The translations under genes and the position numbers were made by a program. A stretch of DNA of 64,000 nucleotides, from contig NW_024881998.1 of assembly GCF_019059575.1 (NCBI RefSeq), positions 372,001 to 436,000 of the forward strand, written 5' to 3'. Below are positions 1 through 64,000 of the stretch, piece by piece. The notes beneath the pieces were generated by a model. The model was not told the origin of the DNA, searched no databases, and saw only the letters and a program-made list of their open reading frames with translations. Position 1 is the first letter of the stretch. Each line of letters opens with the position of its first letter. Source of the stretch: Amphibalanus amphitrite. Lineage: Eukaryota > Arthropoda > Thecostraca > Balanomorpha > Balanidae.

Positions 1-600
1 ACGAATGACGTCACGAAAGATCAACAATGCAAAAGTGAGGCGAAAATGACTTCAACTGAACTTTCAGTAACCAGTGATGTCACTAGGCAGCTTTACCACA
101 CCATTTGTAGGCTCTTTTCCGAAATCACAATTCGAGACCATTACGGTGACGCAAAATAAGTACATTTATAGAAAGAACACCTTCCTAATTTTTTGCATAC
201 TACTTAAAAATGATCCAAAAATGTTTTTAAGTAAATAAAAATTCAAAAAAATTTGGTCCCAAAGGCATAAAAATGCAAATTAAAGAAAACTCGAGGTGTT
301 ATATATCAAAAATAGTATATATTTCAAAGTTTTTAAAATGCATATTATTCTTTGTTTCAATGCAAGTTCAATGCAGTATAGCATTTGGCATTTGGATTAT
401 CCGTCTTAGAGTTACAGCCCGCCAAACTTGGGGCTGCAACGCAAGATCCAAAACATGCTATACACTATAACTCAAAAACCACTCATCTGATAAGCTTGAA
501 ATTGGTACAGGAGGATTCAGAGCCCCTGATTACCCCTTAGACCAATTATCGTTAAAATCCGAGAGATGAGGGTGTCAAATTCGAAAAAAGTGGTACGATC
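1..600. repeat. AT-rich repeat-like sequence, related to hAT element B interior
   Basis: Bases 4-50 (AATGACGTCACG..GCAAAAGTGA) match the interior of element B near 17752-17795 with few differences, and both are followed by a TCAC[AG]ATTCG motif. This is probably part of an older related transposon cut off by the window edge. No terminal repeat or gene was found. Confidence 0.45.
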
Positions 601-1257
601 TACTTGCTTACTTGGAGGCTAATGTACCGACGCAGCGTGGCGTCATAGCGACATTCGCATGTCATCGTGGACGCGTGCCCCAGTCACTCTACTCTTACCT
701 ACTCACACCACATGTCAAACAATCCGTTCCTGCCACACGCCGCGTGTGCCATGTGGTCCCAGGGTCACGTCACGTCCCCCGTACGTCACGCCCGGCCGTG
801 TTACGCCGCGGCTCGCGCGCGAGTGCGCCCCGGGGACGGCTGTGACGTCAGCACCGGTCGGCGGAGGTGTTGCGACACAGATAGGTATCGGGTGAGCGGC
901 CCCGCACAGAGCCTCTTTGTTGCCGTGCTGATTGAGCTATTCACCTCTCGTTTTACAGCGGATCTGGGTTTTGTTTTACCGCATTATCGGAACAAAGCTG
1001 CATGATACATTAGCTTTATTACATGACTGGGAGTTACCTCCGTGAAATGTTTCTAATGTAGTTGCCGTTTTCCCGTGAGAGAATGCGTTGCTATAAACCT
1101 GAATGCCGTAATGTGCTGTTGACGGCAAATTGCGTCGGTGACAGACGGGCTTAATTGTGCAACGCCCAGGCCGCCGTGACGGATAATCTGCCGCGGTCGG
1201 TGGCGTGACGGCTTTCGTGGCGCGTATGGTGTCCTGTCTAGCTGAGGATGGCCAAGG

Positions 1258-1485
1258 GTTCCTGTGACCGTGCTGTGACTTTTCTGTGACCCCCCTTATA
1301 ACCGCGTTGTGACTGCCCCTGTGACCTCCCTGTGACGGTAACCGTCCTATGACTTCCTGTGACCATGCTCTGACCATCCTGTGACCGCGTTGTGACTGTG
1401 ACTGTTCTGCAGCTGTCCTGTAGGCTGTGACTGCCCTGTAGCTGTCCTGTGACCGTCCTGTGTCCACCCTGTGACCGCCGACGGC
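1258..1485 (+). repeat. CTGTGACC-type minisatellite
   Basis: About twenty degenerate copies of a 9-12-bp unit built on CCTGTGACC lie within 160 bases upstream of the acceptor of Gug exon a. No coding frame is supported. The repeat gives long but spurious antisense open frames. From 600 to 1257 I see only GC-rich intron sequence without recognisable features. Confidence 0.8.
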
Positions 1486-1638
1486 CGGCGGACGCCCCCG
1501 GACACGACCAGGGGCCGCTCCGATGGCCGCCACGCACGCCATGCGGCCGGCCGGCTCGCAGGAATCCGGCCGGCACCGCGCCCCCCGCCGGCCTCTGGAA
1601 TGTTCTGACCGGATCCCTCCCCTCTCTGTGATCGCCAG

Positions 1639-56309
<54,671 letters not shown>

Positions 56310-56734
56310 GCTCCCTCCCCTCCCCTCACCCGGCGTCCCGCGGAGCCGGACCTACGTGCAAATACGGCGCAGTGCCGCCAGAGGATGCGTGCTTTATTAT
56401 TTATGAACCGGGAGCTACGTGCAACTAGCGGCGCCGGACTGTTGGAGGCTTTCAGTGCTCGGCGGCGGTGATGACGTCATACCGGTGACGTCAGCGGCGG
56501 GTAGTGTTAGACACACATCGAACGGAGCGGTGCCGGGCGGCTGGCGTGGACGGCTTGAAGCCGTGCCTCGGCCGTCTGCTCCTCACACATGGCCCGCGCC
56601 GGTCTCTCGTTCATCTCACTCAGACGCGGCGCGTGTTGTGCTTGTCCGTCACTGGCGACTGCCCAGCAGCGGGAGGAGCCCCGATCCAGCAGAGAAGACG
56701 CTCGCTGTACCATTGTTTTGTACAAGGTTCATAG

Positions 56735-56840
56735 TGTACATATTTCCATGCTAATATAGATAACTCCTTGCTTTGACACACGAAGTTTTCGTGTTTTTCT
56801 TCTCCACCAGCGAACTGGCTACACGCAAGTCAGCAATAAA
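56735..56840 (+). promoter_or_regulatory. Gug 3' UTR signals: PUF site and poly(A) signal
   Basis: TGTACATA at 56735-56742 fits the Pumilio consensus UGUANAUA. AATAAA at 56835-56840 is a canonical poly(A) signal about 525 bases after the stop codon. A Pumilio site suggests, but does not prove, translational control of the mRNA. Confidence 0.6.
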
Positions 56841-57027
56841 GAAAAGTGAATTATCAACACGTGAGAGACTGCGCGATGGAAGAAACTGTTCGACTCCCCA
56901 AAAATAAACGATCCTTTTGTACCTTCTGTCCATTGGCCAGAACATACATAATTATTAAATACGATTTAGCGGGTAATATGCGAATGCCAACCGAAGTACA
57001 GAGGATATAAAGACGGATAATATTGTA

Positions 57028-58223
57028 TTTATTTATTTCAGACCGTGCTTGCAATAAGGCGCATGGTGGATAATCAACCCCAGAGGATACATTGCACCGT
57101 CACTCGATACGGGTAAACATCGTGCTAAGAGCATAATCGCTCCAGTTCTACACAACAATAAAATGCACAATTACGACACAATAAAATAATGCTCACAGAT
57201 TCATTACTTATAATTTTCTTCATGTGAACTCAGCACGACCAGATTCCAGATACCAAACTACGCCTATTTAGAAGCGACGCGCTAGCCGTAAGATGGTAAA
57301 TGATGCAGCTGGAAAAAAACAATAAGGCAGAATGAGTGCAATTTCAGACCACTCCTTTTCGGAAGTACGGAACAAACTGGTTCGTGGTTACACACGGAGT
57401 CAAAACTCGTCTGATTGATGTGAAGCATCAACTAAACAGAATTGAAACACAGACGGCCGAGGAGGAAGAATTACGATCACTATTGCATCGACGTTCATGC
57501 ATCATTTCCACAGTTCAGTGTACTGGCTTAGCGGAAGATGTCGTGAGAGGATCATTTTTGCACATTCAGTTATTGAAATATGCCGCCTCGTCCAACCACT
57601 CCAATACAAACGGGTTTGTTCGATTTGCCAAACTCGGCTGGTGGAGCTACGGTATTTGTTGGTATACATTACGGAGACCGGGAGCAGCTGCACAGGCAGA
57701 CTCAGCGCCCTCACTAACCTAGTGACATGCCCACCCCCTCCCTGCCCAGCCCATTCATCCAAAACATTGATACGAGGAATCAAAGTAACGCGGCAATTTG
57801 CTGGGATGTGGTTAAAATGGAGACAAAATATTAGTGATTCTCGGTCCGTAGGAAGTTACTGGCAGAATGAAATACAACAGTCCCGATATGTTGACCGTCT
57901 CAACTGAAAGCAGGAGACATTAAGAACAGAACACCGGTTATCTCGGAGCTCAAGGAAATTGAAGGCGGATACCACAAACATATTCCCCGTCCGAACAGAA
58001 ACCCGGTACCGAACTGAACACAATCCACAGACAATCACAATCACTCGGCCGCGCCTGCCGGCCGTCTCGCCGCCGTTCCGCCGCCGCCGGCCGCGCGCAC
58101 CGCTGCATCAGGCCGGCTCCCCCGGAGTCCGGTTTGCGAGCCAGCCGTCCTGGTGCGGTGCGCGCGCGGCGGCGGCGGTCGGGCGGCGCGGCCGGCCGGC
58201 GGGCGCGGCGCCCCGTTCCGCGG
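57028..58223 (-). other. SelT 3' UTR and poly(A) signals
   Basis: Two overlapping AATAAA signals on the minus strand (57037-57032 and 57033-57028) mark the likely 3' end, giving a UTR of about 1.2 kb. It begins very GC-rich and becomes AT-rich. The SECIS element must lie here if the TGA is decoded as selenocysteine. No clear NTGA..AA..GA core with long helices was found by eye. Confidence 0.6.
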
Positions 58224-58541
58224 CTAGACGCCGCCCATCGAGCCGCCGGCGTGCGTGGACCAGCGGATCTGGTTCTCGATAATCTGCACCAGCTCGGGAG
58301 GGTTGGGGATGCGGCCCGTCTCTAGCTTGGACCACACGGGCACGTCGTTGAACTGGATCTCAAATGCGCCCGTCGATATCAGGTTGGTTTCGAAGAAGTT
58401 GCACACGAAGAAGAGCATCATGCAGCCGTAGATTTTGTTCTCCTGCAGCCAGTTCCACCATTGGGGAGTGGGCTGGTTGAGGAACTGGAACGGGTTACCC
58501 CCGGCCACCACCAGCATTATGAGCACTAGCTTGACGACACC
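58224..58541 (-). CDS. SELENOT: SelT exon 3
   Basis: Acceptor ctgtcggcag on the minus strand, phase 0. Encodes GVVKLVLIMLVVAGGNPFQF, WWNWLQENKIYGCMMLFFVC, STGAFEIQFNDVPVWSKLET and ends THAGGSMGGV with stop TAG. It contains both membrane-embedded hydrophobic stretches typical of the family. Confidence 0.95.
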   Translation of the reverse strand, partial: GVVKLVLIMLVVAGGNPFQFLNQPTPQWWNWLQENKIYGCMMLFFVCNFFETNLISTGAFEIQFNDVPVWSKLETGRIPNPPELVQIIENQIRWSTHAGGSMGGV

Positions 58542-60571
58542 CTGCCGACAGACAACACACACGGATCAGTGACAGCAGGGCCATTTGTGCACGCAAAACA
58601 CCCGTGAAATATCTATCTGGAGAATATGTGGGATTACCCAGGTCAAAACGTGTAAGTAAATTACCACGTTTTTCTCGACCATATCGAAGTTATCATGCAT
58701 AGTAAGAATAGAATGCTTTATACTTTGTGCCAGCATGTCAAATACTTCAGGAAAAAGATACAGGAATGCATATCGCAAGCACACAATGGATACACATAAC
58801 GGAATCTTATCTCGCATGCAGACTCCTGTCACCATCTAAAGCGGCGTGACCGTCTTATCGTCTTATCAACCCGATACGAGACGCTAAGCGAACGTGAGCA
58901 CCGCGGTACATCCATAAGAGCTGGCATCCCAATGCCCTGGTCCACCACTCAAATCCTGTAACCTTGGCACACGACACCGCTCACAATGCTGAGTGCGTGA
59001 GTCGGCAGATATGTGACGGAACTTACAATGAGTCGAGCAAGTCCCATCTTCCACGTAGGCGGCGGGAAGTTCTCCCCCTCCACCTGCACGTCCGGAAACT
59101 TGTCCTTGATGAAGCCGGCATACTGCTCAAATGCCTTCTGGTAGCCTCACGAGTAACTGAAAACGGTACAAAGCGCAACGCGCTGGCGTCATGAAACCGC
59201 ACTTTCGTCGTTTCGATGACCCTCTCTCGCCAATAGTTTACAAACTCATTAAAATAAAAAAAAAAACGAAAACGGTCAGAGGCGTATCTCAGCGACGTTA
59301 TGCCTCAATTTTCCACCGGCGCGCCGCTCCTGGGTGCCTATGCTCGCTGCGACGGGTCAGTTTGCCTACACGCACGCGCTATCAGCCATATTGTTACACG
59401 CCGACCAGCGACCGAAGCCATATCTGGGCGGTGTTTCACTGGACGCTGCTACCAAGCTGCTAGAGCATTTCGCGAGCTGACGTCACATATTCTGGCAGTG
59501 ATGGAGATAAGAGTTTGTTGATGTGTCCATGGAAACTCAATTTGGCATGTGTGCTGGCAGCACGCTAGCAGCAGCCGTGAAACGGGGCTCTGAATGAGGT
59601 GACCATCGGGACCAGTACTGCGTCGAGCTCCTGGGCTGGGCACACACTGTCAGAGGTCACCTACACCAGTCTCCAATAAGTGATGCTGTTCTCTGCAGTG
59701 GCACCACTGAGATCTGTATGATATCACTAAGCAAATAGTGCTTTACGTCATCTGTGACTAGATGGATGTCAGACAAGACAGACAAGTTGCCTGAGTCCCA
59801 CTCTGCACATGAGGGCAGTTGGATCAGCTGAACTAAGTGAATATGAGACGAGGGAGCTGATTAATATTTGTCCTGCAAACCTAGGTATATACCAACCAAT
59901 ATTACTGATTTTATGACACATGCATACCTTCAGGCCCTAAAAAATCCACTTTTGTCAAAAAGCTTTTCATTGTGTTGCACCTGTTAGGCCATGAAAGGTA
60001 ATACAGTGGTTGTTGTTAAGCTCAAACTTGAACTACAAAGTGAAGAAGCTTTAAACCAGTCAAAAATCCATGCCTAAGCAGAATACAGGCCTCAATTGGC
60101 TTAAGATTTAAGAGCTCTTTAACAGCTTAAATTTTTCATAGGTAAAATCTTAAGTTAATAGTTATAAGTATCAACCTGTCCCTGACCTTGTACCAGTGGC
60201 CTGACCTGACCTCATTTCCCAACCAGCACTGTCTCACAACCATTACATTTGGAAGTTCCAGTCATTTTGAATCAGACACTGAACATATCACTCACCACAA
60301 GCACGAGCTTCCCATACAGCTTGCAATCAATGTCGATGTACAAGAGGTTCAATCATCCAACCAAGCCCACAAAATCTAACATTCTAATTAATACTTACCA
60401 ATACAAGAAGGTAATAGTGGGTCCCATCAGCTTTGATGCGATTTTTGTTGGATTTTCTCCAACGCTCGCTTCTGCAGTGCCCTGCTGCTCGCCACCTAAG
60501 AAATCACGGGCGACCAAAAGGCACAAAATGCCAAACAAACCCAGATAAGCGGTTTGGCCGAATTCGGCCAT
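58224..60571 (-). CDS. SELENOT: Selenoprotein T, three exons, TGA read as selenocysteine
   Basis: Thioredoxin-like ER membrane oxidoreductase. Exons on the minus strand are 60571-60399, 59156-59027 and 58541-58224 (173+130+318=621 bases; 206 residues counting selenocysteine). Exon 1 has an N-terminal hydrophobic segment (YLGLFGILCLLVA) and ends GPTITFLY plus two bases of Cys. Exon 2 starts YS-TGA-GYQKAFEQY, giving the redox motif C-Y-S-U. Exon 3 has the hydrophobic KLVLIMLVVAGGNPFQF and STGAFEIQFNDVPVWSKLE, nearly identical to other SelT proteins. The usual length is about 195-200 residues. The gene lies tail-to-tail with Gug. No canonical SECIS hairpin was identified by eye in the 3' UTR. 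Confidence 0.95.
59027..59156 (-). CDS. SELENOT: SelT exon 2 with selenocysteine codon
   Basis: Acceptor ccgttttcag, donor ATT|gtaagt. Reads (C)YSUGYQKAFEQYAGFIKD, KFPDVQVEGENFPPPTWK and MGLARLI. The TGA occupies 59149-59147. Reading resumes in the correct SelT sequence immediately after it, so it is not a chance stop. Confidence 0.94.
59147..59149 (-). other. In-frame TGA selenocysteine codon of SelT
   Basis: Sits three codons after Cys in the CxxU redox motif, where vertebrate SelT also has selenocysteine and Drosophila has Cys. Decoding needs a SECIS element in the mRNA and a working selenocysteine tRNA, so the genome is expected to keep the Sec machinery. Confidence 0.9.
59157..60398 (-). 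other. SelT intron 1
   Basis: 1242 bases with gt-ag ends on the minus strand, AT-rich in its upstream two thirds. No other gene or repeat is recognised. Confidence 0.8.
60399..60571 (-). CDS. SELENOT: SelT exon 1
   Basis: Start ATG at 60571-60569 in a fair context (ggccATG preceded by tat on the minus strand), donor TATTG|gtaagt with the exon ending at 60399. Encodes MAEFGQTAYLGLFGILCLLV, a short acidic linker and KIASKLMGPTITFLY. The first 25 residues look like a signal peptide or anchor. The last two bases (TG) form a Cys codon with the first base of exon 2. Confidence 0.9.
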
Positions 60572-61540
60572 GATATGTTTGAAGTTTTCAGAAAAAAAAT
60601 ATGATAGTTGTTGTACGGTACGGAAATGATGCGTCAGAAACGGCTAGCTCACACTGATGCTAAAAACTCATGCTATCAGATTAAGACTTTGCATATTTTC
60701 GTTATCTTTGTCAAAAACATGAACTATTGTGCGCCATCTTCTGTCGCATTTTGTGTTAAGTGTTTTGTGCTAAAAATGACGTAGAGCTAATGTTTCTAAG
60801 ATTAAATATGATTATTTCAAGTTAAGTTTATTAGAATTTTATTTTTATATGAGTTTATGCTGCAAAAATTTTTATTTACCTTTAATTGCGAAAATATTAT
60901 CCTGAAAATGCAAAAAATGAACAAATGACGTCATTTAAAGTTCAGCTAAAATATTTGAACCAATGCTACTGTCTCGACTGTCAATAGGCAAAGGCAATAA
61001 CAATCGCAAAGTTAAGTAGTATTTCAGTCGGTGACACACCAGGGAAATAAGCTAAAATTAGAGCGCTCTATTTATTGCTCCCGCTACTTCACCGTCTCCC
61101 ATAGGGTCCTGTGTTGAGCTGGTGTCGAGGCTCTAAAAATGACGCCGATTTTTGCACCCTTCTCACGAAAACCGCTCGGACCGCCTGGAAACCAATTGTT
61201 CCGCTCTAAAAATTTCATGATCGACGGGAAAATGAATGAGGAAAAGATTGGTCCTGAAATAATTCTGAACTCCCTGTAGAACATATCGAAATATGGCTGC
61301 AAACTAGGAGCATGTCAAAATCGACAAAACAATACAAATAAACTTACCGGGATTTTTTTATTTTCCATGCATCTGTGTATGAAATCAGTCGGTTTTTCGG
61401 AAAAATCATCTTCTGTTTAATAAATAATTCCACAATTGCAATCGAGAAAAAAAACATTCCGCTGTGACAGCAGTTTTGGCATTGTGCCAGTAGTGTGGCG
61501 TGCGCGGTGCTGCGTGGTCGTCGGGACGGAGTTGTGAGTA
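60572..61540. promoter_or_regulatory. Divergent intergenic region upstream of SelT
   Basis: AT-rich sequence between the SelT start and a short GC-rich spot at about 61495-61535 that ends GGACGGAGTT|gtgagt, possibly a non-coding first exon on the plus strand. It contains one TGACGTCA at 60926-60933. A TATA box was not identified for either direction. A 72-codon antisense frame at 61084-61302 has no recognised relatives. Confidence 0.3.
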
Positions 61541-62468
61541 TTTTCGGTGTTTTAAATGGTTGATGGCCATTTGAACCAGCTTCATATTATTTCCTACAAA
61601 TTTTTACATCAAATTATTGCTTTGAAAGACCATTGAAACCCCTTATCTCTTCATGAAGCACGATCATATTCATCGTCGACGAAAATGGCGCGGGACTCCA
61701 TGTGCATTCCGATAGAAATAAATCGTAATTTAAATAATATTCGATGATAATTATCATATTCTAGTGACACATTTTCATAAAATAAGGCATAAACTTTGCA
61801 AGGAAGTCAACATTGGATAATTGAATTCTTATTTTTCTCAAATATCCTTGTAGTAGTCAAATGGCTCAATTGTTAGATAGATGTAAGTATATGTTTTGGC
61901 TTGATGTTTGCTGTGAAACCACCCAGCCACTTGCTGGTTGAGTGGTTTTCTGATAATTACCTGATAATCATTTCTCCTTTTCCTTAAAAGAAACTAAAAT
62001 TCCTTTCAAAGTAATCCATTTTAAGGAAAGGCGGCCTGCTCATTGCATTTCATGTTCTTGTTTTGTTATTGCTGGCAGTATTTTGATACAATAATGCAAT
62101 AGGTATGAATTTTTTGCAATAATAAAACCTAAGACGAACTTAGTTAATGCGTCAATCAAACACCCAACAGAAAGATTGTGAGTCCTTGTGACGTGAAGTA
62201 GAATATTCTATGAATGTGTTATAAAGAATATGCCAAATATTAAATTAATTATTATTTGATACCAATAGCTGAGCAGGTGAATTATGCCACAATATAATTT
62301 CATTTTCTGGTTTTGAAATAGCCGGCAGTATTTTACTTCAACAAATGTAATATACATGGAATACATGTTGTTATGTTACCTATGTTAAAAGTTTAATAAC
62401 AGCCAACAGAAGGAGCTGTTTCAGCAGATAATGTTTGTACCTTATGCATTACCTTTCTTTTCTGCAGG

Positions 62469-62616
62469 ACCATGCTTCCGCTGGGTGGTCGACATTTGCC
62501 TCCTGAAGAAGTTGAGCAACATGAAGACCACCAGATGAGGTGTCTGCAGTTCATGTGGAACTCTGCAGACTACAAGTGTTATGCCAACCACAACCAAAGT
62601 GCTGTGATCATGGAGG
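62469..62616 (+). CDS. Possible first coding exon of an unrecognised gene
   Basis: Good acceptor (cctttcttttctgcag) at 62468 and donor GAG|gtatga at 62617. An ATG four bases after the acceptor opens MLPLGGRHLPPEEVEQHEDH, QMRCLQFMWNSADYKCYANH and NQSAVIME, 48 codons, leaving in phase 0. The protein is not recognised. Two diverged copies of a GGCAGTATTTT-containing block lie in the presumed intron before it (about 62070 and 62310). No following exon is evident before the window ends. Confidence 0.35.
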
Positions 62617-64000
62617 TATGAACCTCATGACAACACTTCAGATTTGCAGTTGAACCAAAGTGTGATTCAAACCACCTGTGGCATCTCACTCAATGTGTGA
62701 ACAGTGTGATTATTGTGCAGTGTTCAGCTGCAACTAAGACATTTATTAGTGACTTGTTTTGCAATTAGCCACCAAAAGCATTTTTTGGGCTGGCTGCTGT
62801 AATTTGTTGTGCACTGCGCAATAGTGGTAGTGTTTTGTCACTTGTCAAGTTGTCAGTTGTGCATGTTGCATGTTTCTCTTCCCTCGGCCCTCATTATCAG
62901 TTAAGTGGTGAATTGGCATCACTCAGTCTCCCCAGATCTCCATTGACTGTCTGTCAACCACCTAACTTGAGATGGTATTTGCTAATAGTGTCAGAAAAGA
63001 AGTGATTGTAGACATTTTTAGGAATATGAGCTCCGTTTCATGCGTGTTCCAGTGGTCATTTTGTCACATGTCCCATAGTGTAATAAATGGAAACTGTTGT
63101 TCCCTTTTGAAGGTACTCGCGGATGCAGAAAGCGTTGGGCCTAATTATTAAACGCACCCTCCTATCAGCGACGCACGAAATCGACAAATATCATCCTTTT
63201 TAGAACAGGAGAAAACGAAAACTTGTGAACATAGCTGTACCTACAACAGTGCATAAGGAATTGAAATTCTGGGAGTTTTTGAAATTCGGAGAAACTGAAG
63301 TTGTCGACAGGTATGCCCCCTGCACGTCAAAGACCGCCTAAAAAACAAACGTCTACAAATGAAGGCAGTATTCGTATGTTCGTTGTAATTGCAGCAGCCT
63401 AGCAACATGTATTGCGGTCCGATTGCGAATTACACTCGTGCTCAAAAACTATGCCGGTAATTGCCAATGCACTTAGGTCATAGGTGAGGAGAGGAAGGGT
63501 TATGTCATATGTCAACATCATAGAAATGGCTTCATCTGAGCTGTGCCTATTGTAGTTGTACATAATTCAACCAATCTATGCATTTCGTTTCTTGCAATCT
63601 ACTCATGCTTTCACTCCAGCTTCAGAGTAATCATTCCATATTGTACGTCTTAAGATATTGATTTCTATGGCGGTTTGCAATTACTAGCCACGTCTCACCT
63701 CAGTTTGGTGGCCCCGCATCGGCCCACTCGGCCGCTCTAAAATTGACTTACGGAGGAGGATGGTGGCTTTTATTTTAGCTTCTCCGCCGACTGCGGGGAG
63801 CGCCGTCGCCGAGGTAGGAGCAATAAGTAGCTTATGTTTGGGACTAATTTCCACGTTTAATTAACATTTTAATGTTATTTTAATTAATTCATGTTAATCT
63901 TTGACGCATTCTCTTTCTATTGATACCATCCACCGGTCTGAGAATTACTGCCTTGCTGCGTAAGGGCCGATAAAAGATCACGTTTTTAGGGGTATCTCTT
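62617..64000. other. Right edge, no supported gene
   Basis: Mostly AT-rich, with a short CpG-richer spot at about 63705-63830. TTATTGCTCC at 61070 recurs inverted near 63817, but no duplication or element could be established. I see no reliable exon. Confidence 0.5.

Noticed and set aside
57300-57340. ATGA..AAAAAA..TGA pattern on the plus strand
   Set aside because: Wrong strand for SelT and no stable helix.
57440-57500. Possible SECIS core on the minus strand (ATGA..GAA..TGAT near 57460-57495)
   Set aside because: The helix between the quartet positions is only about 5 base pairs and the spacing is too short for a standard SECIS.
61070-63830. Inverted TTATTGCTCC motifs at 61070 and 63817 as ends of an element
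   Set aside because: The similarity is short, the flanks show no duplication, and the interval includes a possible exon.

Overview
The window is animal nuclear DNA. It is GC-rich and carries spliced genes with GT-AG introns, long transposon-filled introns and animal-type mobile elements. The main gene is the arthropod orthologue of Atrophin/RERE (Drosophila Grunge). The bilaterian selenoprotein T next to it keeps a selenocysteine codon, which Drosophila has lost. A non-insect arthropod such as a crustacean (a barnacle is only a guess) fits best; the species cannot be named from the sequence alone.

Layout. (1) 1-56840, plus strand: 17 exons of Atrophin/Gug, from the start of the BAH domain (exon at 1639) to the stop codon (56309) and a poly(A) signal. 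The 5' end lies outside the window. The visible part codes for about 1577 residues: BAH, ELM2, SANT, GATA zinc finger, a large low-complexity region, the Atrophin box, the Arg-Glu repeat segment and a His-rich segment. The BAH domain is split by a 38.4-kb intron (1710-40145). (2) That intron holds most of the mobile DNA: a foldback-like element made of inverted 15-bp arrays (about 3834-5972), a 2.95-kb non-autonomous hAT element (7550-10502), and a Russian-doll stack at 14249-28753. In the stack, hAT element A was entered by hAT element B, B by a 6.2-kb L1/Tx1-type LINE, and the LINE by hAT element C. All four layers have intact target-site duplications that I could read, so the order of insertion is certain. 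A carries a separate 849-bp hairpin. (3) 57020-60571, minus strand: a three-exon selenoprotein T gene with an in-frame TGA read as selenocysteine, lying tail-to-tail with Gug. (4) 60572-64000: AT-rich sequence with one weak candidate exon of an unrecognised gene.

Gug is a nuclear corepressor scaffold: the BAH, ELM2 and SANT modules recruit histone deacetylase and methyltransferase activity, and the C-terminal half binds transcription factors. SelT is an ER-membrane thioredoxin-fold redox protein. Nothing in the sequence ties the two functionally beyond their convergent layout. Besides the transposon stack, the points most worth following are a phase-0 exon candidate at 49218-49526 that could start a short Gug isoform, a TGACC array that supplies serial branch-point sequences to an ELM2 exon, and a duplicated splice donor near the Gug 3' end.
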